NCBI RefSeq assembly: GCF_001708505.1
Contig: NZ_CP015992.1
Span: 3,224,001-3,288,000, forward strand
Direction: 5' to 3'
DNA: 64,000 nt
Source of the DNA: Pseudomonas sp. TCU-HL1
Lineage (GTDB): Bacteria > Pseudomonadota > Gammaproteobacteria > Pseudomonadales > Pseudomonadaceae
In this document: positions 8,089-15,241 of the stretch, piece after piece
Position numbering within the stretch: position 1 is the first letter of the stretch
Layout of the letters: each line of letters opens with the position of its first letter
Program-made: the position numbers and the translations under genes
The notes under the pieces: model-generated
The model's input: the letters and a program-made list of their open reading frames with translations, nothing else
What the model was told of the DNA's origin: nothing
Databases searched by the model: none

Positions 8089-8269
8089 CTCGCCCTGGTC
8101 GCCGCGCAACGACCACCCCGCGCCCTGATTTCCAACCCTGCCGCGTGCCGATCTGGCCGGGTGGCAGTCTCCCAGGACGGCCAGCGGCTGAGTGGCCAAC
8201 GCTCATGGAATTAGCGGGCGTTCCGCGGCGCTTTGGCTGGTGCTTCGCCCTGGTCGCGTAGCGGGCAGG

Positions 8270-8315
8270 GTCCACCATCTCTAATGGTGGACTTTTGTCT
8301 CATGGTGAGACTTTT
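8270..8315 (+). terminator. Twin hairpins with TTTTG tails (A)
   Basis: GTCCACCAT-ctcta-ATGGTGGAC-TTTT (8270-8296) is followed at once by GTCTCA-tgg-TGAGAC-TTTT (8297-8315). Phage B has the same pair with a changed second stem (14835-14880), and C has one such hairpin (50699-50728). They could be rightward terminators shielding the repressor gene, or part of the replication origin; the repeated ACTTTTG tail and conserved place support a shared function. Confidence 0.6.
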
Positions 8316-8323
8316 GGGGTGGG

Positions 8324-8533
8324 TTACCGCACGTCGAGGGTTAGGCTTCCTTCTTCACCTACCTCAACGTAAGTGACTGATTTCTCAAGCAAAAAGTGAG
8401 CTAGCTCACTGTCCTTGATGGGCTGACGGCCCTGCTTGATCAGTAACTTATTGATTTCAATGCATTTTTTCCGCAACAGCTCTTGTTCTGTCGCGGTCAG
8501 TCGCAGCGTCGCAGGCATAGTGCCATTACCCAT
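8324..8533 (-). CDS. Repressor candidate, ribbon-helix-helix-like (A)
   Basis: This 69-aa protein is divergent from the replication gene, the position of RstR in CTXphi. A short strand-like start (PATLRLT) is followed by a helix, then KDSE and a second helix (LAHFLLEKS). This spacing matches the B and C counterparts (KESD, KDTE), though the sequences differ. GGAGGA upstream supports the start at 8533. It probably binds the ATGTTACTTG/GCATGCAT sites upstream of rep. The DNA-binding fold is inferred, not proven. Confidence 0.72.
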   Translation of the reverse strand: MGNGTMPATLRLTATEQELLRKKCIEINKLLIKQGRQPIKDSELAHFLLEKSVTYVEVGEEGSLTLDVR

Positions 8534-8662
8534 CGTCGGAAATCCTCCAAAAGTCTACGTGCATGCATGTTACTTGTGTTGACGTATGCATGAGTACGCG
8601 TATACATTTCGCGCAAATGTTACTTGCATGCATGCATGCATCAGCAGGGAATGCGCGGTCAC
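8534..8662. promoter_or_regulatory. Divergent promoter/operator region (A)
   Basis: A rightward TTGACG (8579-8584) and TATACA (8601-8606) lie between two ATGTTACTTG elements that are joined to GCATGCAT tracts (8560-8576 and 8617-8640). The operator sequence differs completely from those of B and C. Confidence 0.55.
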
Positions 8663-9952
8663 ATGCTCGACAAACTGCACCTTTTCGTCCCCTTCCGCAC
8701 CGAGTTCATCGAGCTCTTGGGTGTCGAAGGGCGCTCCGATCCGGTGCACATAGTTGACCTCTCAACCCTCGGCGTTCCGCTCCAAGGTCAAATCAGCATA
8801 GGGGAGGGCGGCAAACTTGAAGCCGACTACCTGCGCCACGTTTGGGAATCGCTGAGCACCGGTTTTACGCCGCTGGCTTTCAAGGTATTTCACCAGTCTT
8901 TGGGCAAGCGCCTCATGCCGGGTGTCGAGCTCAAGGCATCACCGGCGAAGCTGCTGCAAGGCCACAACGTCTTCGGGCCGACCAGCATCGAGAAGGGCGC
9001 CGAAGTCATGTTCAAGTGGCTGGCCGGAACCTATCCCGAACTGTTCGCCAAGCTCGATATCTCGGCTACTCAGGTCTACGCCCTGGACTGCACCTATTCC
9101 AGTCGCCTGCCAGATGAGCGCACCGCGCTTCAGGTCATTCAGGCTCTGACCAACGTCAGCAACGGCCACACCAAGAGCCGTGGCGACAACTACCAGACCT
9201 CGGCCTATTGGGGCGCCAAAGAATCCCGTCTGAAGCGGCTGAAGGCCTATCTCAAGCACACCGAGTATCAAGCCCAGCTGGATGAATTGAAGCGGGCAGG
9301 GCGGTCGGACCTTTCGGCTGCTCGATCTGCGCGGGTCATGTCTGATTCGCGCCTTCAGGAGTGGGTCCGTTACCTGCTCCGTATGGAAGCCACGGTCATG
9401 CATCGGTGGCTTGAACGTCGCGGCATCCCGTCGCGGCTTGTTGATCTGATCGCCTACCAGCAGGGCCTCGAAGGGGAGGGGCGCTGCCTGATTCAGGAGT
9501 GCTGGCAAGCGGTTACAGCGGATCTTTTCGCGGCCTTTGAGGGTATCCAGATGCGAGTGATTGATGACGAAAAAGTGCTGGCCGCACTGCTTGAGAAGTT
9601 CACGAAACCGGCAAAAGGCAAGTGGACGAAGGAGCGCACCGAGGCGGGTGTCGTTGTTCCTCCGATCTTTGTCGACGGCAAGCCGGACGAGAGTTACGCC
9701 CGTAACCTGTTTCGGACCTACCGAAGCCTGAAGGATTACGGCTGGGACGAGACGATGAATTCCATGTCTCGGGCAACCTTCTACCGGCACACCGCCGACC
9801 TCTGCGAGGCGGGCCTTTCGAAGGCTGCGCTCCAGAAGCTCCACGAGCACGACCGCAGCAACAACGTGGTCCCGCTGCTCCGCTTCGTGCAGGTCGATTT
9901 CAGCGCCCAGCGTCCTGACTGGTACGTCGAACCCAGCGTGGAGGCCGCGTGA
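8663..9952 (+). CDS. Phage replication initiation protein, II/X family (A)
   Basis: This 429-aa protein resembles the filamentous-phage gene II/X replication initiators, which nick the plus strand to start rolling-circle replication. The region around GHNVFGPTS, a conserved DCTYSSRL patch and the closing TFYRH / LRFVQVDF segments are all shared with the 410-aa B protein, and the general layout with the C protein. Residues about 310-345 differ in length between A and B. ATG 8663 aligns with the B start (LDKLHLF). Upstream in-frame ATGs lie in the GCATGCAT operator tract and are unlikely starts. Confidence 0.88.
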   Translation: MLDKLHLFVPFRTEFIELLGVEGRSDPVHIVDLSTLGVPLQGQISIGEGGKLEADYLRHVWESLSTGFTPLAFKVFHQSLGKRLMPGVELKASPAKLLQGHNVFGPTSIEKGAEVMFKWLAGTYPELFAKLDISATQVYALDCTYSSRLPDERTALQVIQALTNVSNGHTKSRGDNYQTSAYWGAKESRLKRLKAYLKHTEYQAQLDELKRAGRSDLSAARSARVMSDSRLQEWVRYLLRMEATVMHRWLERRGIPSRLVDLIAYQQGLEGEGRCLIQECWQAVTADLFAAFEGIQMRVIDDEKVLAALLEKFTKPAKGKWTKERTEAGVVVPPIFVDGKPDESYARNLFRTYRSLKDYGWDETMNSMSRATFYRHTADLCEAGLSKAALQKLHEHDRSNNVVPLLRFVQVDFSAQRPDWYVEPSVEAA

Positions 9953-10161
9953 TGATCTACGAAGCATCTGGCAAACCCGGCGACGGCATGAAGCTCGATA
10001 CGTCGGTCAAATGGGACGTCGTTCACCAGGGCATTTACTGCCTGACGATCACTGCGCTTACCGCATGCACTCGCGATGAAGCGTTGCCGATGGCTATCCA
10101 GGCACTCGGCCTCGACGCCGACGAAACCGATGGCGTCGAAGTATGGGAAGCCGACCAATGA
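9952..10161 (+). CDS. Hypothetical 69-aa protein (A)
   Basis: Starts in the TGATG overlap with rep. It is a small acidic protein without membrane segment or clear motif (KWDVVHQGIY, EALPMAIQALG). Phage B has an unrelated membrane protein at this place. Function not recognised. Confidence 0.68.
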   Translation: MIYEASGKPGDGMKLDTSVKWDVVHQGIYCLTITALTACTRDEALPMAIQALGLDADETDGVEVWEADQ

Positions 10162-10316
10162 TCGCCGCCACCTGCGAAACCATTTTCTGGCTCGCCCTGG
10201 GCCTGCTGGCAATCCAGCGCTTGGGCTTCTGGGCCCGTTCTCCAGCTGCTCCGCGCAGCCCCAAACCGACGCTTTCCAACCGGGCAACCGCCCTCCAATG
10301 CACCCCTGTGAGGTAA
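10158..10316 (+). CDS. Small membrane protein, 52 aa (A)
   Basis: ATGA overlap with the previous gene. One hydrophobic segment (residues about 9-26, IFWLALGLLAIQRLGFW) precedes a proline/serine-rich tail. It is nearly identical over the first 36 residues to the B protein at 16698, so it is a real conserved gene. It may be a minor virion or assembly protein; exact role unknown. Confidence 0.72.
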   Translation: MIAATCETIFWLALGLLAIQRLGFWARSPAAPRSPKPTLSNRATALQCTPVR

Positions 10317-10320
10317 CCCC

Positions 10321-10656
10321 ATGTCTCTCGTTCAGATCGGCCTGTGCCACGGCTTCAACTCTTCGACCCGCACCGTGGGTCAGAACCAGTTCACCGACAA
10401 CCAGATTCTGTTGGAGGTCGAGGACGTCAACCGCTACGGCATCGCCGAGCGCAAAACCGTGGTGGTGAAGATTTCCAAAGCCCTGATGGAGAAGGGCATC
10501 AACCACGTGTGGGACCAGCTCAAGGGCAAGCAGGTGGCCGTTCCGGTCTTCGTTGCCACGTGGGCGTCGAAGTCCGGCAACGCCGGCCATGACCTGTTCC
10601 TGTCGGGCGACGGCAAGCCCCTGAATCTCCAGCTCAAGCCGGCTGTAGCGGCCTGA
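10321..10656 (+). CDS. ssDNA-binding protein, gpV-like (A)
   Basis: This 111-aa protein lies between rep and coat genes, the usual place of the filamentous-phage ssDNA-binding protein that coats progeny plus strands. It is homologous to the 112-aa B protein (SLV-GLCHG, NRYG, HVWDQ-KGKQV-VPVF, GKPLNLQL). It is soluble and rich in beta-type sequence. GAGGTAA upstream gives a good ribosome-binding site. Confidence 0.76.
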   Translation: MSLVQIGLCHGFNSSTRTVGQNQFTDNQILLEVEDVNRYGIAERKTVVVKISKALMEKGINHVWDQLKGKQVAVPVFVATWASKSGNAGHDLFLSGDGKPLNLQLKPAVAA

Positions 10657-10658
10657 GC

Positions 10659-10853
10659 ATGTCGTATCTCCTGACCTGTTCCGTTGCCTGGACTGTCGCT
10701 GGGGACGGTTCGCCCGTTTGCTCCGGCACGCTCCAGACCGAGCCGGTTGGAGCCGGGTCCATGACCCTTGAAGAAGCGGTGCAACTGAAGGATGGGGCTT
10801 TGGTCCTGTTCGCGGTTGTGTTCGCGATCCTAGCCCTGAAAAAAGCCCTGTGA
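10659..10853 (+). CDS. Small protein with C-terminal membrane segment (A)
   Basis: This 64-aa protein has two cysteines in the N-terminal half (C7, C21) and a C-terminal hydrophobic helix (residues about 46-61) ending in KKAL. It lies directly before the major coat gene, where pVII/pIX-type minor coat genes are found. I infer a minor virion protein. Confidence 0.65.
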   Translation: MSYLLTCSVAWTVAGDGSPVCSGTLQTEPVGAGSMTLEEAVQLKDGALVLFAVVFAILALKKAL

Positions 10854-10861
10854 GGTGAAAC

Positions 10862-11068
10862 ATGCGTAACGTGAAACTGCTGTCCCGCTCCATCGGCGCC
10901 GCTGCTGCTGTCGGCGTTCTCTCCATCCAATCCGCCCAGGCTGCCCTGGACACCGGCGTCACCACTGCCATGACCGATGGCAAGACTGACGCGCTCGCCC
11001 TGGGCGCCCTGGTGATCGGCGTGATTATCGCCATCGCCGCCCTGAAATGGCTGCGGAAGGCGCTGTAA
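10862..11068 (+). CDS. Major coat protein, pVIII-like (A)
   Basis: This 68-aa precursor has a signal peptide with basic n-region and AQA cleavage site after residue 27. The mature protein of 41 residues has an acidic/polar N-terminus, one membrane helix (ALVIGVIIAIAAL) and a basic C-terminus (KWLRKAL) that would contact DNA. This is the classic pVIII design. A strong terminator follows at 11086. Confidence 0.86.
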   Translation: MRNVKLLSRSIGAAAAVGVLSIQSAQAALDTGVTTAMTDGKTDALALGALVIGVIIAIAALKWLRKAL

Positions 11069-11085
11069 GCAACACCCGTTCAACT

Positions 11086-11107
11086 GCCCCGGCTTGCCGG
11101 GGCTTTT
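11086..11107 (+). terminator. Rho-independent terminator after coat gene (A)
   Basis: Stem GCCCCGG / CCGGGGC with CTTG loop and TTTT tail. It should cut expression of the downstream adsorption and assembly genes relative to the coat gene, as the central terminator does in Ff phages. Confidence 0.82.
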
Positions 11108-11126
11108 CGCTTCTGAGGGGCTGAAA

Positions 11127-11204
11127 ATGGAGTTTGATCCGAATGTCTATTACCTCGTCGTTATTACGCTGGCTTTCGGTTTGGTCCTTTTTGGCCGTAT
11201 CTAG
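11127..11204 (+). CDS. 25-aa membrane peptide (A)
   Basis: The ATG follows GAGGGGCTGAAA. The peptide (MEFDPNVYYLVVITLAFGLV and five more residues) is an acidic start plus one membrane segment, like pVII/pIX minor coat proteins. It overlaps the adsorption gene start in another frame, as the 38-aa gene does in phage C. Confidence 0.58.
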   Translation: MEFDPNVYYLVVITLAFGLVLFGRI

Positions 11205-12675
11205 TGCCGCGCTGGCGACGGAACGGGTCAAGGTCAATCCGTACATCAAGGCGGGTCCGGCGACCACGCTGAACCAGTTGGCGAACGGCTCGCCCATCGC
11301 GGGGTTCGTGCCGACGAAGTCGAATAGTGACTTGCTGCTGGAGGCTGAGAAGAAGGGTTGGTTGGGCGATACCACCAAGAAAACTGCTGTTACGGTCAAA
11401 GGCAAAGTTAAGGTTCCGGTCAGCGGCATCAGTACCAAGTTTAAGAATTTGGTCAAAACCAATCCGGGTCAGGTTGCAATAGGTGCAGCGACGACGGCAG
11501 CTTTGGCGGCTGTTAGTTGGGTCATGAGCGACGACAACACCAAGGTGCAGAAGAAAACCGAAACGGTCGATGCGCTGCCGGTTTCCAGCAAGGGCAACAG
11601 TTTTCAGCCGCAGTATATTTGCTCTTCGTTACCTGCCTCGCAGACGCTCAATAAAATTAACCTTACGACGTACGGTGGTGTGTTGTATGCGGTGGGGGTG
11701 TGGCCGAGTTCGTCTACCGGGGCTTTTGGCGGGCCTTCGGGCTATACGCAATTCAGGAACAATTGCACTCAGACCAACATGGGGTATACGGCTAACCCTA
11801 ATTACTGGCCGATGACGGGTGCCAGGGCCATTACAGTCAATGAGGTCGTGTCGCTCAAGACTGATTTGACCGAAGCGGATTTCAGCAGCGCCGACACGGT
11901 GTTGGCGAATCAAGGCGCCGCATGGCTCCGTGATCTTTTGAAGGAGTCCTGCGAGGGATCTACGAATCCGCAGGGCTGTTACGACGACCTGCAAAAGCAG
12001 AGCCCGCCCTCGATCAGCGGGCCTAGTACGGTGACGGGTCCAACTTCCACTACCACCGGCACGTATACGCGGACCGATGGCACTACCGGGACAACTTCGA
12101 CGACTAGTCAGACGACTTTTAACATTCGTTACGGGGATAATTACTTTGACTACGACACAAACATTACTACTACGCATAACAAGGATGGTCAGCAGGTATC
12201 TCAGGACACGACTTCGGATGCTGGTGTCCCCGAAGAGAATCCCGACCAGGAAGAACAACCTCAGGAAGAGGAAGAACCTAAGCGCGAGGTAGCCGGGGAG
12301 GGCTGTTCAGCGGCCCTGAGCTGTGCGGGTGACGCTATAGATTGCGCGGTGTTGCGGCAGGCGAAGGACATGCGCTGTTCGCTGGATTGGCCGTCGCAGT
12401 CGTCTTCGGTCCAGGCGGAAGCGGCCAAGTCGGAATATCAGTTGCAGAAGTCGGAGATCGATGCGGCTTCATTGTTTAGCGGCCCGTCTGCTGCGCGTTG
12501 GCTGCCGTCGTATTGCCCGACGGATCGGACGCTGTACCTCGAAACCGCTAACGCATCTGTGACCTTCTCCTGGTCCTTCATCTGCCAGTACTCGACCGCC
12601 CTTAGCTTCCTCTGTGTCGGGCTGGCGTCGTTGTTCTTCGCGGTGTACGTCGGCCGCGCCTTCGGAGGTGATTAA
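11143..12675 (+). CDS. Adsorption protein, pIII-like (A)
   Basis: This 510-aa protein has a signal peptide (AALA cleavage, residue about 25) and an N-terminal domain. A conserved core follows with PASQTL and GVLYAVGVW, shared with B and C, then a Thr/Ser/Gly-rich linker (about 300-340) and an acidic segment (EEQPQEEEE). A Cys-rich C-terminal region and a membrane anchor (about 480-505) close it. This is the layout of tip adhesins that bind a pilus and then a Tol-type receptor. The actual receptor cannot be read from the sequence. The chosen ATG (11143) gives a proper signal peptide. Confidence 0.86.
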   Translation: MSITSSLLRWLSVWSFLAVSSAALATERVKVNPYIKAGPATTLNQLANGSPIAGFVPTKSNSDLLLEAEKKGWLGDTTKKTAVTVKGKVKVPVSGISTKFKNLVKTNPGQVAIGAATTAALAAVSWVMSDDNTKVQKKTETVDALPVSSKGNSFQPQYICSSLPASQTLNKINLTTYGGVLYAVGVWPSSSTGAFGGPSGYTQFRNNCTQTNMGYTANPNYWPMTGARAITVNEVVSLKTDLTEADFSSADTVLANQGAAWLRDLLKESCEGSTNPQGCYDDLQKQSPPSISGPSTVTGPTSTTTGTYTRTDGTTGTTSTTSQTTFNIRYGDNYFDYDTNITTTHNKDGQQVSQDTTSDAGVPEENPDQEEQPQEEEEPKREVAGEGCSAALSCAGDAIDCAVLRQAKDMRCSLDWPSQSSSVQAEAAKSEYQLQKSEIDAASLFSGPSAARWLPSYCPTDRTLYLETANASVTFSWSFICQYSTALSFLCVGLASLFFAVYVGRAFGGD

Positions 12676-12975
12676 ATGCCAGCTATATTCCTGTTTCTCA
12701 GTACGATAGTTGGTCCGCTTGCGGCCAAGATTCTGACTTCGCTGGGTATTGGTACGGTGACGTATATCGGTATTACGGCGTTGTTATCGACGGTGCGGAC
12801 GTATTTGCTCGGCAGTATTACCGGGATGCCCGCTGATGTTCTTGCAGTGATGGGGCTGATTAAGCTCGATGTCGCAATCAATATCGTGTTGTCCGCTGTA
12901 ACGGCGCGCGCGGTTCTTTCCGGCATGAGTTCGGCCACCGGTAAGAAATCGTCGCTGGGTCATGTGGGGAACTGA
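12676..12975 (+). CDS. pVI-like minor coat protein (A)
   Basis: This 99-aa hydrophobic protein has about three membrane segments and lies between the adsorption gene and zot, the usual place of pVI (DUF2523-type) proteins that help cap the virion. It starts one base after the adsorption gene stop. Confidence 0.76.
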   Translation: MPAIFLFLSTIVGPLAAKILTSLGIGTVTYIGITALLSTVRTYLLGSITGMPADVLAVMGLIKLDVAINIVLSAVTARAVLSGMSSATGKKSSLGHVGN

Positions 12976-12977
12976 TC

Positions 12978-14159
12978 ATGTTTATTCTGCGCACTGGCCT
13001 CCAGGGCAACGGCAAAACCCTGAACACCATCAAGGAAGTTGATAGCAAAGCGTATGCAGAGGGGAGGGTGGTCTATTACTGCAACGTAACGGGATTTAAG
13101 CCGGATCACCCGGCCATTAAGGCTAAGTGGCTGCCGTTCGACTTCCCGGATCGTTGGTTTGATCTGCCGGCTAACTCTATGATCGTGATCGATGAGGCGC
13201 AGACGTGGTTTCGTGTGCGGCCTCAGGGTGCCAAGGTGCCAGAGTATGCGAGTCGCCTCGAGATCATGCGTAAGGATGGCCATGAGCTGCATTGCATCAC
13301 GCAAAGCCCGCTATTGATCGATGCGCACATGCGCGAGCTGTGCAACATGCATGTGCATTACCACCGGGGCAACGGTGGCCAGGTCATCAAACGCTGGGTG
13401 TTCCAGAAGCCCGAACTGACGGTCAATAAGAACAAGCTGGAATTCCAGAATGGCGAAAGCACACGGATCACCATCGATAAGACCTATTTCGGCTGCTATG
13501 AGTCGGTCAAGGACGGTACCGAGCACCATTTCAAGTTCCGCATTCCCAGGGCGGCTTTCGCGCTGGTCGGGGCCTTGGCGCTGATTGGCGCCCTGGGCGG
13601 TTACGTCTACACGCGGCTGAGCAGCTTTACCGAGGCATCGGAAGCGACCGTGGCTGAACCGGCGAAATCGGCGGCCACGCCTGCCGCTGCGGCGGCTCCA
13701 GCGGCATCGGCGTCGTCTTCATCGCAGCAGCAGCCCCACAAGACCACCGCGGAATACATTGCTGAACGGACGCCGCGCATTGCTGGTGTGCCGTCATCGG
13801 CGCCGATCTACGACGAGCTGACGCGTCCGGTTTCCTTTCCGAAGCCGAGCTGTTACGCGACCAAATCGCCGGACTGGATCGAGCGCAAGCGCTCCAGCTT
13901 GAAGGTCGGCATTCGCCGTCACGAGCGTTACGGTTGTAGCTGCCTGAGCCAGCAAGGCAGTCGCATGGATATCCCGTTCGAAGCCTGTATGGACATGGTG
14001 GAGAATGGTTTCTTCGACCATACGAAACCTGATTTCAAGCAGCCGGCCGAGGGCGGGCCGGACGCGCTCCGCGCGGCCGGTACGTCGGCGGCCCCTCAAG
14101 CGCTTGAGACTCGGGTTACCGTCGTCGAAGACTCCAGCCGCATACCAAGGACCTTGTGA
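12978..14159 (+). CDS. zot: Zot/pI-type assembly ATPase (A)
   Basis: This 393-aa protein has Walker A GLQGNGKT (7-14), Walker B MIVIDEAQ (68-75), a single membrane segment (about 192-211), then an Ala/Ser/Pro/Gln-rich linker and a Cys-containing periplasmic domain. Zot/pI proteins drive extrusion of the phage through the inner membrane and link to an outer-membrane secretin. No secretin gene is present in the unit. The gene ends 136 bp before the next att site. Confidence 0.9.
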   Translation: MFILRTGLQGNGKTLNTIKEVDSKAYAEGRVVYYCNVTGFKPDHPAIKAKWLPFDFPDRWFDLPANSMIVIDEAQTWFRVRPQGAKVPEYASRLEIMRKDGHELHCITQSPLLIDAHMRELCNMHVHYHRGNGGQVIKRWVFQKPELTVNKNKLEFQNGESTRITIDKTYFGCYESVKDGTEHHFKFRIPRAAFALVGALALIGALGGYVYTRLSSFTEASEATVAEPAKSAATPAAAAAPAASASSSSQQQPHKTTAEYIAERTPRIAGVPSSAPIYDELTRPVSFPKPSCYATKSPDWIERKRSSLKVGIRRHERYGCSCLSQQGSRMDIPFEACMDMVENGFFDHTKPDFKQPAEGGPDALRAAGTSAAPQALETRVTVVEDSSRIPRTL

Positions 14160-14295
14160 GTGCTAACCTCCGGACCAGGAGTTTCAGCGTTCGACTGTTC
14201 AGCCAGCTGTTGAGGTCGAGATTCATCGACGCTCGATAGGCTCCGGCGTATGGGTGATTCTGGCCCTGGTGGCCGCCATCGCTTTAACCCTAGGC

Positions 14296-14384
14296 TTCGC
14301 ATAATGGATGGCCTTATGTTGAGCGTCGTCTGGAACATGCCACCGGCTCCAGGCGGCGCGTAACATAGGGCCGATTATGCGTAA
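14296..14384 (+). other. Folded attP of phage B at the A/B junction
   Basis: attP1 reads TTCGCATAA (14296-14304), central TGGATGGCC (9 bp), XerD arm TTATGTTGAGC (14314-14324). attP2 on the minus strand reads TTACGCATAA (14384-14375), central TCGGCCC, XerD arm TATGTTACGC (14367-14358). The two can pair through the XerC arms, GGCC in the centres and the TATGTT of the XerD arms, leaving the 9/7-base centres mismatched, as in CTXphi. Confidence 0.85.
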
Positions 14385-14613
14385 GCCCGATTCCCTCGAA
14401 ATTCCGCAACACCTCATCAATCAGGCACGGCTCTACGCTCCAGGGCGTACCGACCTCGATGCCGTCTGCCATCTGCTCGCTGAATACCCGAATCTCGCCT
14501 CTGAGGTGCGAAAGCTGCGTTCTCGCGTGGCTGAACTGGATCGGGAGGGGGCTGACTTCGATTCGCGGCTGGAAGCGTTGCAGGCGGCCTGTAGGGCGAT
14601 TCTGGACCTATAG
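14377..14613 (+). CDS. attP-embedded small coiled-coil protein (B)
   Basis: This 78-aa homologue of 6886-7113 starts MRKPDSLEIPQHL; its ATG is the ATG within the attP2 XerC arm TTATGCGTAA. The C-terminal half (LDREGADFD, RLEALQAACRAI) is almost the same as in A and C. With no transmembrane segment and many charged heptads it is probably a soluble dimer. Confidence 0.75.
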   Translation: MRKPDSLEIPQHLINQARLYAPGRTDLDAVCHLLAEYPNLASEVRKLRSRVAELDREGADFDSRLEALQAACRAILDL

Positions 14614-14681
14614 TCCCTGACGCCCCTCAGTTGCACGTCCGCGAGCGTTGCGCCCGCAGCAGCTCGGACCACCTTCGCGCC

Positions 14682-14816
14682 ATGATTACCCTACCTGGGC
14701 CCGCTGCGGGAACGAAAAGGGCACCCTTGTGGATGCCCTTACGGTCGATCAGATCTCCGAGGAAAGACCCGCCCATTTTGCCCAGCCGGGGCGGCTGGAT
14801 GGTCGGGCCTGCGGAG
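14682..14816 (+). pseudogene. Remnant of a small CxxC protein gene (B)
   Basis: From ATGATTACCCT a one-base shift enters a frame with ARCGNEKGTLVDALT followed by SEERPAHFAQPGRLDGRA. Phage C has a related remnant (SEERLARLAQLGRRDGRA) at the same place, also needing a frame shift near its first Cys. Probably an ancestral zinc-ribbon gene lost in both. The copy in B2 is 20866-21000. The 220 bp between 14613 and the hairpins hold nothing else I can support. Confidence 0.33.
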
Positions 14817-14834
14817 TGGTTCCGGCGCAGCCGG

Positions 14835-14880
14835 GTCCACCATCTCTAATGGTGGACTTTTGTGCAACGGATGCACTTTT
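14835..14880 (+). terminator. Twin hairpins with TTTTG tails (B)
   Basis: GTCCACCAT-ctcta-ATGGTGGAC-TTTT is identical to phage A. The second stem GTGCA-acgga-TGCAC-TTTT keeps structure but not sequence, pointing to selection on the fold. The copy in B2 is 21019-21064. Confidence 0.6.
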
Positions 14881-14892
14881 GGGGGGATTAGC

Positions 14893-15084
14893 TCAGTCCT
14901 TTCCAAGCACCGCTTCGCGGTATGCCTTCACGTCTTCCGCTGTCAGCGCTGAGAGGTTTTTCCAGATGAGAGCGCCCAGCAGATCGCTCTCCTTCACGTC
15001 CTCTTTTCTCTCGACGATGAGCTTTATCCGCTTCGCGTTCAGCGCATCTACGGCTTCGTCCCGTAGGCGATAGGTCTTTGCCAT
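14893..15084 (-). CDS. Repressor candidate, ribbon-helix-helix-like (B)
   Basis: The 63-aa protein starts MAKTYRLRDEAVDAL; an upstream in-frame start (15138) would add 18 residues but covers operator repeats. A strand-like TYRL, helix, KESD and second helix (LLGALIWKNL) match the layout of the A and C candidates. It diverges from rep across a region with five ATCA-NN-TGTGAT-type repeats, the probable binding sites. Confidence 0.68.
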   Translation of the reverse strand: MAKTYRLRDEAVDALNAKRIKLIVERKEDVKESDLLGALIWKNLSALTAEDVKAYREAVLGKD

Positions 15085-15215
15085 TTGTGATATTGCCTCG
15101 CCATCACGTGTGATTTCCGACAAACGTGATTTTTGCATGTGTTGCTAAATCATGTGTGATTAAGCTATAAAGTCGCCAACAATCATTTGTGATTTGTAAA
15201 TGAATCACAGGTGAC
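15085..15215. promoter_or_regulatory. Operator repeats and rep promoter (B)
   Basis: Inverted repeats of AATCA-NN-TGTGATT type lie at 15103-15115, 15148-15162, 15181-15195 and (diverged) 15202-15215, with a half site at 15084-15092. Rightward TTGCTA (15142-15147) and TATAAA (15166-15171), 18 bp apart, flank the 15148 repeat, so binding there would block the promoter. The copy in B2 is 21269-21399. Confidence 0.65.
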
Positions 15216-15241
15216 GCCCTCAGCGGATCGAGGAATCGGCC

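Larger units (their letters stand above)
6802..14295 (+). mobile_element. Inovirus prophage A, copy 2 (complete)
   Basis: This complete 7494-bp unit runs from one TTCGCATAA to the next. It contains attP, a coiled-coil gene, a leftward two-gene cargo operon, a leftward repressor candidate, a II/X-type replication gene, ssDNA-binding protein, signal-peptide-bearing major coat protein, adsorption protein, pVI-like protein and a Zot ATPase. It is the reference copy for phage A in this annotation. Confidence 0.93.
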
